A stretch of DNA of 11,397 bases from Flavobacteriales bacterium UBA7519 (GTDB lineage Bacteria > Bacteroidota > Bacteroidia > Flavobacteriales > Weeksellaceae), in the NCBI GenBank assembly GCA_002476905.1, contig DLND01000066.1:1-11397 (forward strand). The letters are read 5' to 3'. Below the pieces are notes generated by a model, which saw nothing but the letters and a program-made list of their open reading frames with translations, searched no databases and was not told the DNA's origin. Position numbers and translations under genes: made by a program. This document shows positions 1-7,365 of this stretch, piece after piece; positions within the stretch are counted from its first letter, which is position 1, and every line of letters starts with the position of its first letter.

Positions 1-30
1 GTTATTTCAGGACTAGATATAATAACCAAA

Positions 31-62
31 AAAAATCCGCCTCAGTTGTGAGACGGATTCTT
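31..62 (-). terminator. Rho-independent terminator after the AsmA-like gene
   Basis: An imperfect hairpin pairs 34-44 with 49-59 (AATCCG and CTCA arms, one C/A mismatch, 4-base loop). Read on the minus strand it follows the AsmA-like stop codon at once and runs into a stretch of T residues (A-run 28-35 on the plus strand). T residues also follow on the plus strand at 58-67, so it could act in both directions. Confidence 0.8.
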
Positions 63-63
63 T

Positions 64-2961
64 TTATTTCTTCTTCAAGTCTTTATCAATCTGTTTTTCT
101 GCATTTTCGGCTTTCTTTTCCTGAGCGCGTTTTTCTTTTCGCTGTTGTGCTCGGGATTTTTTCTCGGCTCGTTTTTCTTCTCGGATAACTTTGTTGGATT
201 TGGTATTATACAAAGCTTCTACGATACCTTGACCTGTTTTGCTGAAAATTTTGATTTTCGGTTTCTCGTGTGTTCCGGTCACAACGATTGGGAAGCCAAT
301 CCAGCCGCCTGGTGGCAAACCAACTCTCACTCTAAAGTCGAGTAGACCATTAAAACTAGTCGTTCCGCTAATTGTAGGTCGCAAAACAGAAACTTTGAAG
401 GTAAACGGCTCTACGTGAATTAGATTATTATTGATGCTCGTCTTGATATCCACACCTTTCATATCCGGATTATCAAATGCATTCGCACCAATATTATCGC
501 CAACTGCGGAAAGCATTTTTAGGTTTTTGACTTCTACGTCTCTCAGATTCACATTTCCGCCACCTTCCAATGATGGATAGATAGGCTTCATATTGCTGTC
601 AAAATCGCCTTTCAGTTTGTAATCCAGAGAAACAATTCCTTTTACATTTTTCGCTGCAGTTGCCATTTCACGAACCATATCAATCTCGTTATAAGCTCTC
701 TGAACATCGAAGTTATCCACCTTCAAAGCCACATCATAATTGGCGGTAATCGGAGATTCATTCTGATATCTTGCATCGATTCCCATTCGGCTTCCGATGA
801 TATCAAATGTTGTATTTTTAAGATAAATTTCGCCTTTTGTAACCGAAGCCAATCCTGCAAGGTTATTCAATCCAAGTCCTTTGAATTCGACTTTTTTCGC
901 ATTAGCTTCCAAAGACACATCCAGATTGGTTGGGACAATCACAACCCCGCTGCTTTTCGGATGTTCCTCCTTTGCATAAGTGACCGCAAGAGATTTGTCT
1001 GTGTTATCGCCCTCTTTCAGTGCCATAAATTCATCAACCAAAATATAATTGGATTTCAGATGAAATTTACCGTGCAAAGTTCCTTTTCTTTCGATGAAAT
1101 AATTGATGGTATTTAATAAATATCCATTGAGTGAATAATCGGATTTTCCGTAATTACCATAGAATTTTCTAAACCACATTTTCTCATTCGCAAACTCGAA
1201 ATTACCCTCTTTGATATAGAATGATTTCGGAAGATATTCGGTGGTAGCTTTGATATTTTTTAAAATAAGATTTCCCCTGTTATCAAGTTTGCTGTATTGT
1301 CCGGTTGTCGCATAACTTTGTCTCCCGTTCAGAGATAAATCCGCCATAATCAAACCGCTGATATCGAAACCTTCTTTTTTGAAAACTTTGTAGATTCTGC
1401 CAACATTCAAAACACCTTTTGCTCTGACTTTGTACAATAAATCCTCAAAATCCTGCAAATCTGCATTTACAAAAACAGGATTGCCTTCAAAATCAAATTT
1501 GAAAGGGTCGAGTTTCACACCCAGACTTTTAAAAGTTCCGTCGGTATTATGAATATTCGCTAGAATGTTGATGTTCTGAATTGGATTCGGATAATATTTC
1601 GTTTTCAGCCAGCCATTTTTTAGATTGAAATAACCTTTCGTTTTAGGAAATAATTTTTTGTCTAAACTGAAAACTCCATTTGACTGAATATCAGTATTCA
1701 TAAGCCCTTTCAGTTCAATGTCTTTCAATCCTAAAGCTGCATCTAAAGTTGCCAAATCGATTCCGCCTTTGATATTAGCATTGATATTCATTTCATTTAA
1801 ACCTTGCGTTCTGACTTTTGCCCGGAATTGATTATTCTTGCCTAAATCAAAACTTAGATTTCGCAAATCGAGTAGGAGTTTGTCTGTGTCTAGCGCAGGC
1901 AAATCAACATTCACATCCAGATTAAGATTGTTCATAGGAACCGGGGCATTGCTGTTGGAAATAAAGCCATTATCTACTTTAAGACTTGCTTTCAAATCTG
2001 GTTTTTGATTTTTCGGCTCACTGAACCTTCCTTTCAAACTAAAAAACAAATCGCTGTTTCCCTCGATTTTTGTATCCTTAACCCAACTCAGATATTGAGG
2101 TGGCAACACGGACAACATATCTTTAATCGTCGTTTTCTCCGAAGCCGCATTGATATTAAGATTATATCCATCTTTCAAAATACTCACAAATCCTGTGAAT
2201 TTCAAAGGAAGTTCATTGATTCTTAGTTCATTTTTTCTCAAGACAAAAGTCAATGCATTGGTGTTGATTCTCGTAATCAAATCGGCTTTCAGATATTTCT
2301 TTTGTGCGTACCAAATTCGATTGAGTGCAAAATCTATTTTTTCAATTTCGAGGTCGGTTTTTAAATCAAAAATATCTTCGCTCAGTCCACCTTTACCAGT
2401 ATAATTCAGATTTTTTGCCTGAACCAAAACATTGGCTGCGTGGTCATTATATTTAATGTTCCAATTTTTCAGTTTAATTAAATCCAATTTAATGGATGCT
2501 CCGGTTCCTGTTGTATCTTTTGGTTTTTCGGACGGTTTTGAAACGTAAACATTATAATTGGCTTCGCCTTTGGAATTAACAAAAACATTGGCAGTTGCGT
2601 CGTTCACATAGATTTCATCGATTTTAACTTCTCTATTGAAAATCAGATTTTTCAGATTGATTCCAACTGCTACTTCTTTTGCTGCAAGTAATGTATCTTG
2701 TTCAAAAGGTTTTGAACCTTTCAACAAAAAATCGTCTACGGAAACCGTGAGGGAAGGGAAGTGACGGAAAAAAGTAAGATGCGTTTTCTTATAATCCAAT
2801 TCTCCGGCAAGGTGTTTATTCGCAAAAAACTTAACCTGCTGAGAAATGGTTCCCGGAAACAAAATCGGGATAATGAACATTAAAAATAGGATAGAAGCGA
2901 TGGTGATTCCCAGCCATTTTAATATTTTCAGCAATATCGTTTTTACATTAACCGCACTCAT
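64..2961 (-). CDS. AsmA-like membrane-anchored envelope protein (965 aa)
   Basis: This is a large AsmA-family protein. After a short basic N-terminus there is one hydrophobic segment at about residues 12-35, which should anchor it in the inner membrane with the long remainder in the periplasm. Just after it comes the AsmA N-terminal signature, including FFRHFPSL at 64-71 followed by a predicted beta strand. The long beta-rich middle and the C-terminal GLPPGGWIGFPIVVTG stretch are typical of AsmA/TamB-like proteins, which are linked to lipid transport and outer-membrane homeostasis; the role of this one is inferred. The last 39 residues or so are almost entirely K, R, E, A and Q, a probable charged helix. 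The ATG at 2961 was chosen because the frame is open further only to a TTG at 2988, and that codon lies inside the putative -7 promoter box. The gene appears to be a single transcription unit with its own promoter and terminator. Confidence 0.88.
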   Translation of the reverse strand: MSAVNVKTILLKILKWLGITIASILFLMFIIPILFPGTISQQVKFFANKHLAGELDYKKTHLTFFRHFPSLTVSVDDFLLKGSKPFEQDTLLAAKEVAVGINLKNLIFNREVKIDEIYVNDATANVFVNSKGEANYNVYVSKPSEKPKDTTGTGASIKLDLIKLKNWNIKYNDHAANVLVQAKNLNYTGKGGLSEDIFDLKTDLEIEKIDFALNRIWYAQKKYLKADLITRINTNALTFVLRKNELRINELPLKFTGFVSILKDGYNLNINAASEKTTIKDMLSVLPPQYLSWVKDTKIEGNSDLFFSLKGRFSEPKNQKPDLKASLKVDNGFISNSNAPVPMNNLNLDVNVDLPALDTDKLLLDLRNLSFDLGKNNQFRAKVRTQGLNEMNINANIKGGIDLATLDAALGLKDIELKGLMNTDIQSNGVFSLDKKLFPKTKGYFNLKNGWLKTKYYPNPIQNINILANIHNTDGTFKSLGVKLDPFKFDFEGNPVFVNADLQDFEDLLYKVRAKGVLNVGRIYKVFKKEGFDISGLIMADLSLNGRQSYATTGQYSKLDNRGNLILKNIKATTEYLPKSFYIKEGNFEFANEKMWFRKFYGNYGKSDYSLNGYLLNTINYFIERKGTLHGKFHLKSNYILVDEFMALKEGDNTDKSLAVTYAKEEHPKSSGVVIVPTNLDVSLEANAKKVEFKGLGLNNLAGLASVTKGEIYLKNTTFDIIGSRMGIDARYQNESPITANYDVALKVDNFDVQRAYNEIDMVREMATAAKNVKGIVSLDYKLKGDFDSNMKPIYPSLEGGGNVNLRDVEVKNLKMLSAVGDNIGANAFDNPDMKGVDIKTSINNNLIHVEPFTFKVSVLRPTISGTTSFNGLLDFRVRVGLPPGGWIGFPIVVTGTHEKPKIKIFSKTGQGIVEALYNTKSNKVIREEKRAEKKSRAQQRKEKRAQEKKAENAEKQIDKDLKKK

Positions 2962-2985
2962 AAACTTTAATTTTTCGGAATAATT

Positions 2986-3013
2986 CAAAGATTGTGCTAA
3001 AAGTAAATTGCAA
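2986..3013 (-). promoter_or_regulatory. Putative Bacteroidota-type promoter for the AsmA-like gene
   Basis: On the minus strand, TTG (3011-3013) is followed after 17 bases by AATCTTTG (2986-2993), one mismatch from the TAnnTTTG -7 consensus of Bacteroidota. The -33 TTG touches the T-run of the preceding barstar terminator, so transcription would restart right after the previous unit ends. The expected transcript start leaves a short, A-rich leader of roughly 15-20 bases before the ATG at 2961. Confidence 0.55.
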
Positions 3014-3046
3014 AAAAATCCTTCCTGAAAATTTCAAGAAGGATTT
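3012..3046 (-). terminator. Rho-independent terminator after the barstar-like gene
   Basis: A perfect 9-bp stem (3016-3024 with 3038-3046) encloses a 13-base loop that can pair further inside. On the minus strand the stem ends in a run of seven T residues (3012-3018). It lies 21 bases past the barstar stop codon and separates that gene from the AsmA-like gene. Confidence 0.85.
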
Positions 3047-3067
3047 TGATTATTTTGAAAGTTTAAA

Positions 3068-3424
3068 TCAATCCAAAATTAGATTAATATTCTGATGTGA
3101 TTTTAAAATTTCAACTAAAATTTCGAATAAAGTTTGTCCTTTTCCATCAATCAAATCATCCAATTTTTGTTGAATTAATTCCACATTGAAAGGTTTTCCA
3201 ATTCTGATTTTATTTTCGTAAAATTCTTTAGTTAAATCAAATCCCAAATCTTTTTTTGACTTCTCAGAATCTTTCCAAGTAATATCAGAATCCACGCCAT
3301 ACAAAATATCATCAAAACCATCTAAAGTACCAACTTTCCAATCTTCATCATTCATAAAAAGTTCAGAAACTTCGTTATAAAAACCTTCTAAATCTGAAAA
3401 ATGACCGCCATTGATGACAGTCAT
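3068..3424 (-). CDS. Barstar-like ribonuclease-inhibitor family protein (118 aa)
   Basis: The protein resembles barstar, the cytoplasmic inhibitor of the secreted RNase barnase. The N-terminus (MTVINGG) matches the first barstar strand. The helix segment W29...LDGFDDILYG (34-43) carries Asp35 and Asp39, which line up with the two barstar acids that contact barnase. The C-terminus (LFEILVEILKSHQNINLILD) matches the last helix and strand. It is longer than classical barstar (about 90 aa) because of an acidic and lysine-rich insert at roughly residues 45-80. I chose the ATG at 3424: homology begins there, an A-rich leader precedes it, and the putative promoter box is only about 34 bases upstream. 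An ATG at 3448 would add eight residues but would leave almost no leader. No barnase-like RNase is visible in the window, so the partner is unknown. The gene lies 53 bases after res and ends in its own terminator. Confidence 0.75.
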   Translation of the reverse strand: MTVINGGHFSDLEGFYNEVSELFMNDEDWKVGTLDGFDDILYGVDSDITWKDSEKSKKDLGFDLTKEFYENKIRIGKPFNVELIQQKLDDLIDGKGQTLFEILVEILKSHQNINLILD

Positions 3425-3457
3425 TTTTTTGTTGTTTGTGCTTGACATAATCAAAGC

Positions 3458-3465
3458 CAAAGATA
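3458..3465 (-). promoter_or_regulatory. Putative -7 element upstream of the barstar-like gene
   Basis: The minus strand reads TATCTTTG, an exact match to the Bacteroidota -7 consensus TAnnTTTG, in the short gap after res. I see no TTG at the expected -33 distance; the nearest is 33 bases upstream (3499-3501), inside the end of res. If used, it would let the barstar gene be transcribed apart from res. Confidence 0.45.
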
Positions 3466-3477
3466 GTAATTTCAGGT

Positions 3478-6021
3478 TTATTTTAATAAGTTTTCTTCCA
3501 ATTCAGTCTTGAATTCATTCTCATTTGCATAATTGTAAAAAGGTACAGCTGTAATCTTGTATGTATCTGTATGAATCTTGATGGACTTTTGCTCGTTTCC
3601 GATTTTCTTTAAAAAATCTTCTTTCCATTTGTCGTGACCGATCAAATGAGCGCCTTTAGGTTCTATAAAAACCTGAAAAGTCAATTGTTGATTGGCTTTT
3701 TCGCTACAAAACAATAAAAAATCTGGTTCAAATGCACGACCGTATTTATCGTAGATTTTTATTTCTCTTTCGTTCCGGATAAGATGGATGTTTTCAAATT
3801 TTTGGCTGAAACTTTCGAAGCGTCTTGAGAATAATTCGACAAATTTCTTTTCTTCACTGGTTCCGTAATTGGCATTGTAAGCGTACCAGGATTCTTCTCT
3901 TACAAAATCTTCTTGCCCATCAGCTCTTGGGCTGTATTTATTGATACGGATTTCTTTATCTCTGAAAACCTGATGAATGGGTTGTGAAAAGTATTCTGAA
4001 CCTTCGTATTCTGTAGAATTATTTTTAATATCGCCTTCGATGTTTTGCAGCAAACCATTCAATGCCCGAAGATAATCGAAATGTGAAATCTCTTGAAGAC
4101 GATTGTAATTTCCGCGAAAAGTGATTTCTAAATTGCCCAAATAATTTTCATCATCAATAAAATCTGAAAGAGATTTGATATTCGGAAAATAATGTGATAG
4201 ATTACTAAAATAATAAAATGGATTTTGGCTCAAAGCGCAGTAAATAACGTGTTTTTGAATATCCTTTAATTTTACATCTTTCGATTTTATCACTTCATCA
4301 AAAGATACCGGACTTTCCAATTCAAAAAACACACTGGAAATTCTTCCGCCACCCGATGAAAGCTGATGTCGGTAATTGGTTTTTGTAACTCCTAAATCTT
4401 TAAATGACTTTACCTTATCAAAACTTTTAGGCAACTTTTTATTGGAAAAAACATAGCCATTTTTATAAAGATCTGATTCTTTAAAATCAAACTTTAAACT
4501 TAGCTGCTTAGTTACAAGATTTTCATCATCTTCATAAATTCCGCTTTCTACCAGTGCTTTTTTAAGTTCTGAAATATATCGGCTGTCTTCTTTGGTGTGA
4601 TAAAACAGTTCTTCCAAGATTTTTAAATCATTTGAAATATCATCGTCATATTTTCGCGCATATTTGTCTTCACCTTCTTTCAACGCAAACGGATAATATC
4701 TTGCACCGCGACCAATTAGTTGCGCTTCCGAAAGGGTTGTCTTACCGGGTTTTCCGTCACGGTCTTCATACAATCTTACAATATCAAACAAATTCAAAAC
4801 ATCCCAACCTTCATTCAGTTTTTGAACGGCAAATACGGCACGAATCGGGTTGTTTTCATCTTCCAAAGTGTTGAGTAAAATCTGATTTTTCTCTGCTTCC
4901 GAATCATTGTTGGCACTCAAACAATTCTCTTCACGGAAATTATTGTGAATGCGTTTTGCAATTTCATTAAAAGAAATATCCTTTGCTTCAAAAAACTGAA
5001 AAGCCTTTTGAACAATAGGAACAGTGGAAGTTTTTTTGATTTTTTCTACCATCGTTTCAGAAAATTCATCAATCAGTTTATGGAAATTCTCTTTGTTTTG
5101 TTCAGATTCCTTAATGGTTTTTTTAGCCTTAAAAAGAATAACAGGTTTTAAATTAATATTATTAATTGTAGCCAATTCCTGACGGTACAAATTCAAAATT
5201 AAAGCCTGAATAATTCGTTCTTTCTCGTCATAAAGCGATCGGACGAGGTTGATTTCTTTTGAAAACTTGTCGGTTCGGAATTGTGATAAATCGTATTTAT
5301 AAATGACTTTATCTTTGTATTTATTAACGATTTCCCGACTTTCATAATCTAAAGTTGCCGTAAACTCCAGAAGAATGTTGTCGAAATTCTGATGTAGAAT
5401 TTGCAAAACCGTTTCTTCCCAACTTCCGAAGAGATTTCCGCTTTTCGTTCCGCTGTTCAGATGGTGCGCTTCATCGGCAATCAGCACCAATTTTTTATTC
5501 TCAAAATCTTCGTAGGTAACGCTGTTTTCTTTGGTATTATTCAAATCAATATGCAACTGCTGAATTGTTGTAAATTTGATGTTGATATTTTCATTATCAG
5601 CTTCGTCAAAATTATCAATCTGTTTTAGTAAAACTTCTTTTCCGTTGATGACGACTTTATCATTAAAAAGATATTTAGAAGTTTGCGGATTGAGAAAATT
5701 ATCTTTGGTTTTTTGGATGATATTGTTGCTGTTCACAAAAAACAGAAAATTTCTATACCCTTTTTCATACAAATGCAATATCAAACCTGCCATTACCAAG
5801 GTTTTTCCGCTTCCTGTCGCCATATTGTACAGTAAGTGAAGTGGTTTGTTTGGCTTTTCATCAAAATCTTCCTGCTCTGTATATAGATATCGTTTGAAAG
5901 CCTCTTCCTGATAAGGTCGAATGCCAAATTTTAAATTATCTGTGATTCCGTTGGGTAAAGCAACTTGTGCTAATGCTTTACGAGCAAACGGATTGTTGAA
6001 TATTTCGTGTAGAAATGCCAT
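3478..6021 (-). CDS. res: Type III restriction enzyme Res subunit (helicase-endonuclease, 847 aa)
   Basis: Res is the ATP-driven cleavage subunit of a type III restriction-modification complex; it translocates or diffuses on DNA with Mod and cuts unmodified DNA. Superfamily 2 helicase motifs appear in order: Walker A ATGSGKT (68-74), Walker B DEAH (183-186), TAT (221-223), motif V around KLNEGWDV (401-408) and motif VI QLIGRGAR (434-441). The C-terminus holds a PD-(D/E)xK endonuclease domain with PD at 766-767 and EPK at 787-789. Length and domain order suit the family, and I see no stop or frameshift. The ATG at 6021 lies 3 bases after the stop of the GxxExxY gene, so the two are probably translationally coupled. 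In known type III systems Res needs Mod for site recognition, so this intact protein may be inactive here because mod is interrupted. A solitary helicase-nuclease role is less likely given the adjacent mod. Confidence 0.92.
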   Translation of the reverse strand: MAFLHEIFNNPFARKALAQVALPNGITDNLKFGIRPYQEEAFKRYLYTEQEDFDEKPNKPLHLLYNMATGSGKTLVMAGLILHLYEKGYRNFLFFVNSNNIIQKTKDNFLNPQTSKYLFNDKVVINGKEVLLKQIDNFDEADNENINIKFTTIQQLHIDLNNTKENSVTYEDFENKKLVLIADEAHHLNSGTKSGNLFGSWEETVLQILHQNFDNILLEFTATLDYESREIVNKYKDKVIYKYDLSQFRTDKFSKEINLVRSLYDEKERIIQALILNLYRQELATINNINLKPVILFKAKKTIKESEQNKENFHKLIDEFSETMVEKIKKTSTVPIVQKAFQFFEAKDISFNEIAKRIHNNFREENCLSANNDSEAEKNQILLNTLEDENNPIRAVFAVQKLNEGWDVLNLFDIVRLYEDRDGKPGKTTLSEAQLIGRGARYYPFALKEGEDKYARKYDDDISNDLKILEELFYHTKEDSRYISELKKALVESGIYEDDENLVTKQLSLKFDFKESDLYKNGYVFSNKKLPKSFDKVKSFKDLGVTKTNYRHQLSSGGGRISSVFFELESPVSFDEVIKSKDVKLKDIQKHVIYCALSQNPFYYFSNLSHYFPNIKSLSDFIDDENYLGNLEITFRGNYNRLQEISHFDYLRALNGLLQNIEGDIKNNSTEYEGSEYFSQPIHQVFRDKEIRINKYSPRADGQEDFVREESWYAYNANYGTSEEKKFVELFSRRFESFSQKFENIHLIRNEREIKIYDKYGRAFEPDFLLFCSEKANQQLTFQVFIEPKGAHLIGHDKWKEDFLKKIGNEQKSIKIHTDTYKITAVPFYNYANENEFKTELEENLLK

Positions 6022-6024
6022 CGT

Positions 6025-6459
6025 TTATAAATTGTCTGAACCTTGATTTTCGGGATTTTTCGATTTCCAAGATTTATTAAATAATCGTTTAAATTGCAGG
6101 CTTTTTGCTCCAAAATTGATGAGCAATCCTGTTTGTAAATTGTATGCCTCCAAATAATTCATTGCCTGGGCTAAATGCACATCTTCAAGATTTATTATTG
6201 CTTTAATTTCTATCGATATTTCCTCCATTACTAAAAAATCAACTCTTCGGCTACCGATGTCAAAACCTTTGTAAGACAATGGCATTTCAAATTCACGTTG
6301 GTGCTCTATATTGCGTAAATTCATCTCAATGGATAAAGCCCGTTGATAAACCACTTCCTGAAAACCATTTCCAAGTATGTTATGAACTTCCATCGCACAG
6401 CCAATAATGCTATGGGTGATTTTGTCTTGCTGTTCTTTCGTCAGATATTTCAAATCCAT
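6025..6459 (-). CDS. GxxExxY family PD-(D/E)xK nuclease-fold protein (144 aa)
   Basis: This belongs to the GxxExxY family, small proteins common in Bacteroidota whose cellular role is not established. The naming motif is clear at G32-F-Q-E35-V-V-Y38. A PD-(D/E)xK-type core follows: D74 (RRVDFLV), then E84-I-K86, and further on Q98...Y102 (QAMNYL), like the QxxxY motif of RecB/Cas4-type nucleases. All expected catalytic residues are present, so nuclease activity is plausible but unproven. No signal peptide or membrane segment is visible. The gene lies 48 bases after mod and 3 bases before res, an unusual place because mod and res are normally adjacent. It may be a passenger inserted into the operon or an accessory of it. 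A possible promoter in the mod-GxxExxY gap could drive it with res. The ATG at 6457-6459 is preceded by an A-rich stretch rather than a Shine-Dalgarno site. Confidence 0.88.
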   Translation of the reverse strand: MDLKYLTKEQQDKITHSIIGCAMEVHNILGNGFQEVVYQRALSIEMNLRNIEHQREFEMPLSYKGFDIGSRRVDFLVMEEISIEIKAIINLEDVHLAQAMNYLEAYNLQTGLLINFGAKSLQFKRLFNKSWKSKNPENQGSDNL

Positions 6460-6473
6460 CTTATTGTTTTAAT

Positions 6474-6504
6474 TAAAGGTAAACATTTGAAAAAATCTTG
6501 ACAA
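6474..6504 (-). promoter_or_regulatory. Possible promoter for the GxxExxY-res pair
   Basis: On the minus strand, TTG (6502-6504) is followed after 20 bases by TACCTTTA (6474-6481), one mismatch from TAnnTTTG. The ATG of the GxxExxY gene begins 15 bases further on. Spacing fits the Bacteroidota pattern, but the region is very AT-rich and chance matches are likely. If real, GxxExxY and res could be expressed even though mod upstream is interrupted. Confidence 0.35.
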
Positions 6505-6507
6505 TCT

Positions 6508-7194
6508 TTAAATCTTGTAAAAATCACGGTTCAGATTTTTTTCTTCCGCTGTACACTCAAAATTTTCGTCGTTGAGAGAAGATAAATTAACATACAACTG
6601 ATTTTTGTTGAGCAGTTCGCAAAGATGTTGTTTTTGTTCCTTCAGACTTAATAATTTAAAATCTTCTAGGTATTGCTCTTGTTTTTTAATGTCAACATTA
6701 TAATTTAGGAAAGATTTTTCTTTCATTTCTTCCCAGATTTGTAGAAGCGTTTCGGAATTTTCTGCTTCTTCTATTTTTTCGATGAAAGTTTGGTTATATT
6801 TTTTGAGCTCAAGGTAGATGAATGAACCTCCGCCTTGCCAATCGACTTTTTTAGAAATACCAGATTGATCCGCTCCAGTAAATACATCAATCAGTCTAGG
6901 GATTGTCATAGTATTTATATAATCCAATTGCTCAATACCAATATATTTTCTATTCATTTTTTGAGCTACAGAACAAGTGGTACCTGTTCCTATAAAAAAA
7001 TCTAGCACTAAATCTCCTTCTTCAGTTCCAGCTAATAAGATCCTTTCAATTAATTCTTCGGGCTTTTGACCTAATAAATCTTTTCTTTCTTTTGACTGCG
7101 AATTTATTCGAGGAATATTCCAAAGAGTGCCAACAATTTTATCATCAGATTCATAGTAAACTACGTTACCATTTTCATCTTTAACGGTTACCAT
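6508..7194 (-). CDS. C-terminal fragment of Mod (SAM-binding half, 228 aa)
   Basis: This is the longest ATG-started frame downstream of the nonsense codon. It holds the LWNIPRINSQSKERKDLLGQ region, the SAM-binding loop DFFIGTGTT (65-73) and the Mod C-terminus, but lacks the catalytic DPPY and part of the target-recognition region. Its ATG (codon 337 of full Mod) is an ordinary internal methionine, though preceded by an A-rich stretch that could permit weak reinitiation. The 58 codons from the TGA to this ATG also encode Mod sequence, so a true independent start here would lose them. I consider independent translation unlikely. Confidence 0.4.
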   Translation of the reverse strand: MVTVKDENGNVVYYESDDKIVGTLWNIPRINSQSKERKDLLGQKPEELIERILLAGTEEGDLVLDFFIGTGTTCSVAQKMNRKYIGIEQLDYINTMTIPRLIDVFTGADQSGISKKVDWQGGGSFIYLELKKYNQTFIEKIEEAENSETLLQIWEEMKEKSFLNYNVDIKKQEQYLEDFKLLSLKEQKQHLCELLNKNQLYVNLSSLNDENFECTAEEKNLNRDFYKI

Positions 7195-7365
7195 TTTTTT
7201 TGCTTCTTTGTCCCAAGTAACCTGATTTTGTTTTCTTTTATTTTTTACGGGAACTTTTACGTGTTTAAAGAATTGACTACCGTTTTTTTTCGAATAGAAA
7301 AGTATCGCTTCTGTGTCATTATTAAAGTTTTTAGTGAATTGAAATTTAAATTTATTTTCATAAAA

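Noticed and set aside
145..345. Plus-strand open frames across the window (for example 145-345, 2005-2226, 4632-4874, 7649-7957, 9666-9890)
   Set aside because: All are short, lie opposite clear minus-strand genes and show no recognisable domain or leader; they look like chance frames.
6022..6024. GxxExxY and res as one broken gene
   Set aside because: Each has its own start, stop and full domain; the 3-base gap is normal operon spacing.
7195..7365. A frameshift or deletion between the two Mod halves
   Set aside because: The two frames are in the same phase (174 bases, 58 codons from the TGA to the next ATG) and the intervening codons are open and Mod-like.
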